From NCBI GenBank assembly GCA_944326085.1, contig CALVCL010000006.1, positions 23,087 to 87,086 of the forward strand: a DNA stretch of 64,000 nt. The letters are read 5' to 3'. Of this stretch, positions 57,984-64,000 are shown in pieces. Numbering within the stretch: position 1 is the first letter of the stretch; each line of letters starts with the position of its first letter. The DNA comes from an uncultured Tidjanibacter sp. Lineage in GTDB: Bacteria > Bacteroidota > Bacteroidia > Bacteroidales > Rikenellaceae. The translations under genes and the position numbers were made by a program. Under the pieces are notes generated by a model, which was given only the letters and a program-made list of their open reading frames with translations, was not told where the DNA came from and searched no databases.

Positions 57984-58004
57984 CGCCACATACACATCAT
58001 TACG

Positions 58005-58036
58005 ACGAGCGGCTCCCATCACGGACGGCCGCTCGT
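58005..58036 (+). other. Hairpin after hisS
   Basis: 9-bp stem ACGAGCGGC / GCCGCTCGT with a 14-nt loop between hisS and the S41 protease gene. No T-tract. Confidence 0.5.
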
Positions 58037-58121
58037 TCACAATACACCCGCACCAATACGGACAATTATTTTCTGCTCTGCACGTTGTATAATGAATTGC
58101 GTAATCCAACGTAACGTCACA

Positions 58122-59714
58122 ATGAAAAAACTGCTTGCAATACTCTTTGCCGCCCTGCCGCTGTCGGCATCGGCGCAACTGTTCGGAGGAATGTCACAGG
58201 ATAATCCTGATTTTCAACTCATCAAGTTAGAACAGTTCTTCAATTACCTGAACGGCAAATATGTCGATACGCTCAACAGCTCCAAGCTGGTCGAAAATGC
58301 CATTATAAACATGCTCTCGGAACTCGATCCGCACTCCTCCTACTCTTCCGCCGAAGAGATGAAGTCGCTCAATGAGTCATTCAGCGGCAGTTTCAGCGGC
58401 ATTGGCGTGGAATTCGACGTAATAAACGACACAATAATGGTGGTCAACACCATTGTCGGAGGTCCCTCCGAAAGCATGGGAATTCTTCCCGGCGACCGTA
58501 TAGTAACAATTGACGGCAAGTCGGCAATAGGCGTCAGCCGTGCCGATGTCCCGAAACTGCTGCGCGGCACCAAGGGCAGCAATGTCAATCTCGAAGTAGT
58601 ACGACGCTCCTCCGCCACACCGCTGACCTTCAAAATCACACGCGATGACATACCGCTCCACACCGTAGATGCAGCATATATGCTGCGGCCCGGTATCGGC
58701 TACATAAAGGTCAACAGATTTGCCCAGACGACCATGCAGGAATTCAACGAAGCCTTTCGCAAAATGGGCGCCGTCGATGCCCTTGTACTCGACCTGCGCG
58801 GAAACGGCGGCGGTCTTATGGACCAGGCCATCGAAATGAGCGAATTTTTCCTGCCAGCCGGGTCGGTAATAGTATCGACCGAGGGCCGTAAGGTCAAGTC
58901 TGTAAGCTATCGCTCCCGCGCCAACGGTACATTTACCCACGGACAAGTGGTTGTGCTTATCGACTCTTCTTCCGCTTCGGGTAGTGAAATCGTCGCCGGA
59001 GCCATACAGGATTGGGACCGGGGCGTAATAATCGGCCAACCAAGTTTCGGCAAGGGACTCGTGCAACAGCAACTGCCGCTCATAGACGGTTCAGCAGTAC
59101 GCATCACTGTAGCCCGATACCATACTCCGTCCGGTCGTGTAATACAGCGTCCGTTTGAAAACGGCGACACGAAAAGTTACTATCTCGACCATCTGAAGCG
59201 GACACTCGACAGCAGCTACATAGACTCTCTCAATCAGAATGCGCCCGTATATAAAACCTTACGTACCGGACGCAAAGTATTGGGAGGCGGCGGCATCTAC
59301 CCCGACATTCTTGTACCTATAGACACCACACACAATTATGCATATTGGAACCGTCTCATAGGCAACAGCATTGTCAACGAGTATATCAATACATATCTCG
59401 AAAAGCACCGTGATTATATCGCACTCAATTATCCAAACTTCGAAATTTTCTACAATGACTTTCATGTCACCCCGCAGATGCTAAACGAGATAAATAAGCT
59501 GGGAGCAGAACGCAACATACTACAGGAAGACGGTGACGCCCTTGAAACATTGCCCGACGTAGGCCTATATCTCAAGGCGCTTATGGCTCGCAAGCTGTGG
59601 GGAAGCAACGAATACTTCCGGACGATGAATACTGACGACCCCGAATTGCAAAAAGCATTGGATATTATAACCAACCCAACACTCTATCAGGCAATTCTGA
59701 CAAAGCAAAATTAG
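58122..59714 (+). CDS. S41-family carboxyl-terminal processing protease
   Basis: CtpA/Prc-type exported serine protease with a Ser/Lys dyad: Ser286 in SSSASGSE and Lys311 in GQPSFGKG. Residues 1-19 form a signal peptide (ALPLSASAQ). A PDZ domain lies at about 90-175 and the protease fold at about 195-390, with LRGNGGG. The C-terminal about 120 residues are helical and specific to the group. The ATG at 58122 precedes the signal peptide; 530 residues. It probably cleaves envelope proteins from their C-termini. Confidence 0.94.
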   Translation: MKKLLAILFAALPLSASAQLFGGMSQDNPDFQLIKLEQFFNYLNGKYVDTLNSSKLVENAIINMLSELDPHSSYSSAEEMKSLNESFSGSFSGIGVEFDVINDTIMVVNTIVGGPSESMGILPGDRIVTIDGKSAIGVSRADVPKLLRGTKGSNVNLEVVRRSSATPLTFKITRDDIPLHTVDAAYMLRPGIGYIKVNRFAQTTMQEFNEAFRKMGAVDALVLDLRGNGGGLMDQAIEMSEFFLPAGSVIVSTEGRKVKSVSYRSRANGTFTHGQVVVLIDSSSASGSEIVAGAIQDWDRGVIIGQPSFGKGLVQQQLPLIDGSAVRITVARYHTPSGRVIQRPFENGDTKSYYLDHLKRTLDSSYIDSLNQNAPVYKTLRTGRKVLGGGGIYPDILVPIDTTHNYAYWNRLIGNSIVNEYINTYLEKHRDYIALNYPNFEIFYNDFHVTPQMLNEINKLGAERNILQEDGDALETLPDVGLYLKALMARKLWGSNEYFRTMNTDDPELQKALDIITNPTLYQAILTKQN

Positions 59715-59734
59715 CACCTATACTCTCCTACACA

Positions 59735-59765
59735 ATTTAGCCCGGGCTGAAAAACCGGGCTAAAT
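59735..59765. terminator. Hairpin between the S41 protease gene and the island operon
   Basis: 11-bp stem ATTTAGCCCGG / CCGGGCTAAAT with a 9-nt loop. It has no U-tract on either side, so it is a weak terminator if one at all. It lies in the gap between convergent genes. Confidence 0.5.
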
Positions 59766-59856
59766 ATCACACAACGATACACTTCAAGTACCAGTAAGTA
59801 TATGTAGTTAGAAAAATCCCCCGCACGATATACTACATTACAGGAAGATTTCTTTT

Positions 59857-60168
59857 TTACAATGCTAAACCCGGGAAAAACCACAATGCCCATGGAAGTG
59901 CTTTTGCAGCCCAACCACAGGCAATCTTTTTCATTAGAACACCATACGAAGAGAGCCGCCAAAAATCCCGAGGTGCAAATGCAATCTTGGCACTCAACGA
60001 ATATCCCAATATAAAGGCAATATTGTCTATTATCATGCCAACAATGGCTATCACAGTACCAAGCCCGGTATTCATTCCCATAGCCTGTGTGAAGACAAAG
60101 CACATGGCATCTACATAGATAGAGAAGCCTATATTAAGGATGAAAATGATGACGGTCAAACACCCCAT
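59857..60168 (-). CDS. Small membrane protein of unknown function (last gene of island operon)
   Basis: A 103-residue protein with at least two, perhaps three, hydrophobic helices (about 3-25, 35-57 and 88-103). I do not recognise the family. It follows the small coiled-coil gene by 11 nt and has GGAGG at 60176-60180, 7 nt before its ATG: a proper Shine-Dalgarno, unlike most genes in the window. It ends the four-gene minus-strand operon. Base composition is A/T-rich compared with the core genes. Confidence 0.6.
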   Translation of the reverse strand: MGCLTVIIFILNIGFSIYVDAMCFVFTQAMGMNTGLGTVIAIVGMIIDNIAFILGYSLSAKIAFAPRDFWRLSSYGVLMKKIACGWAAKALPWALWFFPGLAL

Positions 60169-60175
60169 ATTGCCA

Positions 60176-60180
60176 CCTCC
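60176..60180 (-). promoter_or_regulatory. Shine-Dalgarno GGAGG before the small membrane protein
   Basis: GGAGG lies 7 nt upstream of the ATG. Such a site is unusual here and may point to a foreign origin of the operon. Confidence 0.6.
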
Positions 60181-60434
60181 TATTTTTTGTTCTTTCTTTC
60201 TCTGGCAAGTCCTGCCTTGGCATTCTCTATCTGTTTCTTGATTGATTCTATTTGTCTGTCATGGGCCGCAGCACGGTCAATTTTCATTTTCCTGTAACTT
60301 GCTTTTGTTGATGCCACTTTAGTGTTTTTGATGGATGTGGCATAGCGTTCATTATCTTTCTTTTTTGTTTCACGCTCTTTGGCCAGCCGTGCACGCAAGT
60401 CAATGAGCAATTTTCTGTAATACTCTACACTCAT
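60180..60434 (-). CDS. Small basic coiled-coil protein of unknown function
   Basis: An 84-residue, Lys/Arg-rich protein almost entirely helical by inspection, with heptad-like spacing (YYRKLLIDLRARLAKERE, later IDRAAAHDRQIESIKKQIENA; cited in part). It contains no hydrophobic segment, so it is cytosolic, and could bind nucleic acid or a partner protein. It begins 12 nt after the glycosylase-like gene and precedes the membrane protein gene. I do not recognise a named family. Confidence 0.65.
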   Translation of the reverse strand: MSVEYYRKLLIDLRARLAKERETKKKDNERYATSIKNTKVASTKASYRKMKIDRAAAHDRQIESIKKQIENAKAGLARERKNKK

Positions 60435-60446
60435 AACTCCTTGTCC

Positions 60447-61262
60447 TTATCGGTTAACAATTCTGATTATTTCGTTAGCATATTCCTTGGCAATATTCTC
60501 TGCTGTGGCTCCAACCTCCTCTAATCTTGGAAATTTTCTCACAATCGCACCACGAGCGGTCCCAGACAAATGTGGCAATGCCAAAATGTTCGGCAATCCT
60601 ATTTTCTTGCACATTCTTTCGGCACTTTTGCCAAGGCACACGATTACAGTAGGTTTGACAATCTCTATCTCTTGTCTCATAATTTCTGCATACTCGTCTA
60701 TATGAGCATCGGAGAACTCATCGGTTGTCTTATGGTCATAGATAAAGAACTTGTTGGCATCGGTCAGATAAACACCATATCCATTGGCTACCAGTCTCTT
60801 CACGAGCAAATCCATCATTTTACCACCTCTTGCATTCTGTCTATGCTCCAATGAGTGCAAGCCAAATGGATTTGAAATAACCGCATCATAGCATTCTCCA
60901 TACCATTTGTGGCTTCTCAATGGGTCTTGCGCAACAATCATTATATGCTTGTTGTCTTGAACATTGAACCAAGTGGGCAAATCCACACCGATAGCCCCCT
61001 TATGCAATGCCTTGATGTCAGCACCTAATTGGGAGTTGCCAATCGGAATGGTCACGGAGGTGGTGTCATCATATCCACCAAATGGTTTCAAATCCTCTGT
61101 AAACACTCCTTGCCATTCTGCACAAGTGCAGTTATAGCACTTGCGCATCTGTTCATAGCGTTTTTCTATCCTATGCAGACATTCCACACCAAGCAACCTT
61201 TCGGCAACAAGGTGTGGAATCTCATAGGACAAACCACATTCGTTACAGAATTGACTTTGCAT
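60447..61262 (-). CDS. Uracil-DNA-glycosylase-superfamily-like protein with N-terminal Cys cluster
   Basis: A 271-residue protein. The central part has a UDG-superfamily look: IMIVAQDPLRSHKWYG (AQDP at 111-114, compare GQDPYH of UNG), IVCLGKSAERM and LALPHLSGTARG (His231) where UNG has HPSPLS. The N-terminus carries Cys6, Cys9, Cys28, His30, Cys42, Cys45 and Cys47, suggesting a zinc or Fe-S site. Whether it removes uracil, another base, or acts on a nucleotide is unknown. It starts 2 nt after the stop of the secreted-protein gene, a sign of tight translational coupling. Confidence 0.7.
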   Translation of the reverse strand: MQSQFCNECGLSYEIPHLVAERLLGVECLHRIEKRYEQMRKCYNCTCAEWQGVFTEDLKPFGGYDDTTSVTIPIGNSQLGADIKALHKGAIGVDLPTWFNVQDNKHIMIVAQDPLRSHKWYGECYDAVISNPFGLHSLEHRQNARGGKMMDLLVKRLVANGYGVYLTDANKFFIYDHKTTDEFSDAHIDEYAEIMRQEIEIVKPTVIVCLGKSAERMCKKIGLPNILALPHLSGTARGAIVRKFPRLEEVGATAENIAKEYANEIIRIVNR

Positions 61263-61264
61263 GA

Positions 61265-62950
61265 TTACATATCACTCTTAATAGTTGCATAAAAAGGCAC
61301 GGATTCAAGTAATTTCTTGAACTTTTTTGTGTCTTTATAAACTTCTAAAATTTTAGAAACCGTAGACCCATACCGAGCATTATATCCCATTCGAATGTTA
61401 TCGTAAGTCCGGTTGCCATCTGCATCGGAATATTTAAGGACAAATTCCAAAACATCTTCATACTTGACAGATGACGCATCTTTTGAGATTAAAGAATAAG
61501 AAGCGTCTCCAAAAGCATCCGGCGTACCATATTTCACATATTTTAAGATAAGGTAAATCTGTATGTCTCTTTCTGTAAGAGTCAAATTCTCCCGCTTGTA
61601 TACTTCATCCAAATGTGAGAGGTACGCATCCCACTCTCTAAGGTCGACTTCCTTTTCACCACGTCTTAATGTTGAATGGGGCAAGTAGTATTTGTGGATA
61701 TAATACCGTGTTGAGTCATTATCCGTACCATGATGCTTATAAACTTGTTCTAATAATGGTTCACAAATTTTCCCGTACTGATATTTGAACGTATGAATAG
61801 AATCAGTGGGAGATGCAAAATACCATAAGAACGATGAACTTGGCCCACCACCATTTATTTCTTTTCTCTCTTCCTGAGCATCAACATGTATCTTGAATTC
61901 AGGATATTGCAACGAGATTGTGGGTATAACATAATCCTTCGCATAATAATCCATTAAGTCATTGGCTTTAAGGAATTTGCAGAAAACAGTATCAATCGTG
62001 CTAATGTATTGAGATATGAGTGAATCAAGCTTGACTTTCAGCAATGCATCCTTTTCTCGGAATCTGAGTTCATCTTTCCATTGAGATTCCATTTCCATGC
62101 TTTTGACAACACTCTCCGGCACATTACCGAACAGTTTTCTGTACTTATCGGCATCGGAGAAAATGTAGGTTATTTCGGGCGCACGTTCGTCCGAACTGTT
62201 CACCGGGTAATTTGTCATATACTCATTACAGATGTTCATCCCCGTAGTGTACAACTCCCACATTGTTATCATATTGGCTAAACTGACCGTTTCTTGCGGC
62301 TGGATAGTGCTTGGGTCTTTCCCTGCATAATCAGTCTCATACCCCCAATCCACACCAAGCATTTCTTTCATGGTGATGACATATCCATTCTTAAATGAGC
62401 CTTTTGTGGTAAGACCTCGTATTACATCTGTAATAGAAAATGCTCCGTCCATCACCCCATTTTTGAATGTCAAGGTCAATTTCTCAAGTCCCTCATAGTT
62501 GATATTCCATGTACCAGTTGGTTTCCCGTTTATATAAGTTCCCGAGATATATTCGTTATAGTCTGACGGGGCTTTATATATCCAATTGTCAGTAAATATG
62601 TTATATCCGCCATTCATTAATTGTAAATCATGTTTTAGTACATATTTGCCATTTGGTACTCCGTTCTTATATGTTCTGGTCATGGTCACTGTACCAGTGC
62701 GAAAAATACCCGAAGATATTTCATATTTATTATAGTTTCCGACAAAATTCCATGTACCCTCTCTTTTCCCATTTACAATAGATCCATACCAAGTTTCTGA
62801 TATGGTACCACCATTGTCACTGGTAGCATTGAATGTTACCTTGTATTGGTTCCCATTTTGTGTTACCACCCGACCATCAGAATCTTTTTCTTGCGCAAAT
62901 GACATTACTGAAATCAAGCACAATGTCATAAAAAGTAAAAACTGTTTCAT
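61265..62950 (-). CDS. Secreted protein with MORN/YwqK-like repeats, unknown function
   Basis: A 561-residue protein with a signal peptide (about 1-20, ending SFAQ). Residues about 50-215 contain repeats of the form GxxxNGKxxGTW / KNGVPNGKY, as in MORN/YwqK proteins, interrupted by longer loops. The rest is charged, Tyr- and Lys-rich and helical, without a recognised domain. First gene of a four-gene operon, ending 2 nt before the glycosylase-like gene. Codon use is A/T-rich compared with the core genes. The pairing of an exported protein with a DNA-glycosylase-like protein is odd. Confidence 0.75.
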   Translation of the reverse strand: MKQFLLFMTLCLISVMSFAQEKDSDGRVVTQNGNQYKVTFNATSDNGGTISETWYGSIVNGKREGTWNFVGNYNKYEISSGIFRTGTVTMTRTYKNGVPNGKYVLKHDLQLMNGGYNIFTDNWIYKAPSDYNEYISGTYINGKPTGTWNINYEGLEKLTLTFKNGVMDGAFSITDVIRGLTTKGSFKNGYVITMKEMLGVDWGYETDYAGKDPSTIQPQETVSLANMITMWELYTTGMNICNEYMTNYPVNSSDERAPEITYIFSDADKYRKLFGNVPESVVKSMEMESQWKDELRFREKDALLKVKLDSLISQYISTIDTVFCKFLKANDLMDYYAKDYVIPTISLQYPEFKIHVDAQEERKEINGGGPSSSFLWYFASPTDSIHTFKYQYGKICEPLLEQVYKHHGTDNDSTRYYIHKYYLPHSTLRRGEKEVDLREWDAYLSHLDEVYKRENLTLTERDIQIYLILKYVKYGTPDAFGDASYSLISKDASSVKYEDVLEFVLKYSDADGNRTYDNIRMGYNARYGSTVSKILEVYKDTKKFKKLLESVPFYATIKSDM

Positions 62951-63466
62951 CTATGCAATCAGTTATTAGTTTTGCCTACTCTTTGATAAGGTTTTCGGCA
63001 TCCCCTTGTGTCTGATTGGGAAACAAAAGAAAGTGCAGAGAGCCATTGCTATTTCTTCAGACAGGCTCTGGTAAAGCCTTTGGACTAAATAAGCAACAGC
63101 CTCTGCACCATATAGCATAGTGAGAGGTGGCACTTATTCCCGTCCAAGAAAAATTTACCAGATTCGTCTGAAAGGAATAAGGTTCAAACACTTCCGTGTT
63201 CTATCCAATATTTCGGTATAAATATATACCTTATTTCCCACCCATGCAAATGTGCAAGGCTGTTGCAAAAACAAAAGTACAAATTAGGAAGCAAACATTC
63301 CTTGATGTTTGCCCATCCTGCATGTCAATCTGGAAATACTTATCCCATAAAAAGAGGAAACGCTTTCTGTCATTAGGGCTTCTTGTGTTGTATCGCATGC
63401 ACATTTAGCACAATATCAAATATAGGGAAGTACATAACTATAGTCATTCAATCCATTGTAAACACT
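62951..63466. other. Gene-poor stretch upstream of the island operon
   Basis: About 0.5 kb of A/T-rich DNA without a convincing gene. A minus-strand -7-like box lies at 63272-63279. If used, the operon leader would be about 315 nt long. A 70-codon plus-strand frame at 63196-63408 has no recognisable features and I do not call it. No tRNA or other RNA gene is visible. Confidence 0.5.
63272..63279 (-). promoter_or_regulatory. Possible -7 box for the island operon
   Basis: TACTTTTG on the minus strand, matching TAnnTTTG, about 320 nt before the first ATG of the operon. No good -33 element; A/T-rich surroundings make chance matches likely. Confidence 0.3.
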
Positions 63467-63717
63467 TCATTCATAGGTAACAACAGTTGAGCTTTCCTCC
63501 TCCGCCTCCTTTATCAGAGAAAGCACGGTTTCGTTATAATATCTTTTGTCTTGAAGGTGTTTCCATTTAAACTGAAGCAGAATCCTACTACCATACTTCA
63601 ATTACAAGGCTTCGTTCTTGTGAATACTGTTATCCCCATTTGATACCTATATAAACCCATTGTTCGAGTAACTATATCTGCTGCGCCCTTGTTAATTATA
63701 CAAGAAAGCTGTAAATA
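63467..63717 (-). pseudogene. Possible gene remnant, two overlapping frames
   Basis: On the minus strand, an open stretch ending at 63598 (containing NKGAADIVTRTMGLYRYQMG) runs into a second, differently framed stretch ending at 63467 (containing QFKWKHLQDKRYYNETVLSL). Both look protein-like in composition and abut each other, as if one gene had suffered a frameshift. Neither has a good start, and I do not recognise a family. It may be chance. Confidence 0.2.
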
Positions 63718-63798
63718 TCACCAATTACAAGAAAAATTCTAAAATTTCAACTCTCTAAATTTAACTTCCACAACCGAAAAGAATATGTAATAAATATT

Positions 63799-63951
63799 AT
63801 GATTTTCGTTTCGAAAGGAGACAACAGCTATCAAGGATTTAATAAACGTTCCTGCCATTGTTCATATGGTAACGCAGCAGGCATTGTCGCTGGCATTGGT
63901 TCAGGAGCATGGGATGGGATGGGACGGGCGGTGGATGCACCAAAACATTAA
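63799..63951 (+). CDS. Possible 50-residue Gly/Ala-rich peptide
   Basis: ATG at 63799 to TAA at 63949-63951. The product has a polar first half with SCHCSYGN and a Gly/Ala-rich hydrophobic second half (AAGIVAGIGSGAWDGMG) with GxxxG spacing, followed by a short charged tail ending PKH. This layout recalls small membrane-active or bacteriocin-like peptides, but no leader, export or immunity gene is visible in the window and the frame may be chance. There is no clear Shine-Dalgarno; the upstream region is A/T-rich. Confidence 0.3.
   Translation: MIFVSKGDNSYQGFNKRSCHCSYGNAAGIVAGIGSGAWDGMGRAVDAPKH
63911..63928 (+). other. G-quadruplex motif
   Basis: Four GGG runs separated by 2-nt loops (AT, AT, AC) in 18 nt, meeting the G3N1-7 definition. 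It lies at the end of the 50-codon frame in an otherwise A/T-rich stretch. Confidence 0.6.
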
Positions 63952-63954
63952 ATA

Positions 63955-63986
63955 CAAAAAAAGGTCAGACATCTCTGTCTGACCTT
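63955..63986 (-). terminator. Terminator for a minus-strand gene beyond the right edge
   Basis: 11-bp stem AAGGTCAGACA / TGTCTGACCTT with a 4-nt loop; on the minus strand it is followed by a run of T. Its orientation says a minus-strand gene ends just past or near the right edge. Confidence 0.8.
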
Positions 63987-64000
63987 GAAGAGGCGGCTAC

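Noticed and set aside
63196..63408. 70-codon plus-strand frame in the gene-poor region
   Set aside because: No recognisable features, A/T-rich DNA, and it overlaps the probable leader of the minus-strand operon.
1..64000. CRISPR arrays, tandem repeats, insertion sequences, rRNA and tRNA genes
   Set aside because: I looked for regularly spaced repeats, transposase motifs, terminal inverted repeats and cloverleaf/T-loop sequences and saw none that I could support.

Overview
The window looks like a chromosomal segment of a gut-type member of the Bacteroidales, possibly Rikenellaceae/Alistipes (inference). Supporting signs are: (i) most genes are preceded by the Bacteroidetes -7 box TAnnTTTG rather than an E. 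coli-type promoter, and few have a Shine-Dalgarno sequence; (ii) an LpxC-FabZ fusion, a FTCD-type fusion and a long urocanate hydratase; (iii) TonB-dependent outer-membrane receptors and DUF5689 lipoproteins; (iv) the futalosine route to menaquinone and the carboxyspermidine route to spermidine. There is no rRNA, tRNA, CRISPR array, prophage or insertion sequence that I can recognise. Most of the window is ordinary, densely packed core genome.

Layout, left to right. 0-7 kb (minus strand): pdxA-thrS-infC operon, then an rRNA/tRNA methyltransferase, an M20 amidohydrolase and a glutamine cyclotransferase lipoprotein. 7-14 kb (mostly plus): serS, a 57-residue 2[4Fe-4S] ferredoxin, mqnC, a minus-strand carboxynorspermidine dehydrogenase, then thiN-mqnB-mqnD. 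14-18 kb (minus): peptide use, with OPT transporter, PepT and a C1 aminopeptidase. 18-26 kb (plus): glycerate kinase and a complete histidine degradation operon ftcD-hutU-hutH-hutI. 26-30 kb: MATE pump, era, obgE. 30-39 kb (minus): an outer-membrane barrel with two DUF5689 lipoproteins, argS, a YgbA-like and a SLOG protein behind a K+/H+ antiporter, and a TonB-like protein. 40-49 kb (plus): lpxC/fabZ-lpxA, rimP-nusA-infB, glyA. 49-53 kb (minus): TonB-dependent receptor plus metallophosphoesterase lipoprotein. 53-60 kb: lrgA-lrgB, rubrerythrin (minus), ettA-hisS, and a CtpA-type S41 protease.

From about 59.8 kb to the right end the sequence becomes visibly richer in A/T and gene-poor, and the genes are unfamiliar. 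Here sits a tightly packed four-gene minus-strand operon: a secreted protein with MORN/YwqK-like repeats, a UNG-fold glycosylase-like protein with an N-terminal cysteine cluster, a small basic coiled-coil protein and a small membrane protein. It is followed by about 1 kb with a possible gene remnant, a 50-codon Gly/Ala-rich ORF and a G-quadruplex motif. This is the best candidate for something undescribed, probably a horizontally acquired cargo; its function is unknown.

Regulatory architecture is unusually readable. Nearly every convergent gene pair is separated by one near-perfect palindromic bidirectional terminator. Several junctions between same-strand genes (ftcD/hutU/hutH/hutI, ettA/hisS, after hisS, before the ferredoxin) carry GC-rich hairpins without a U-tract. 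infC appears to start at AUA behind a strong Shine-Dalgarno, and the rimP-nusA-infB leader carries a 15-bp hairpin capped by a GAGA tetraloop.
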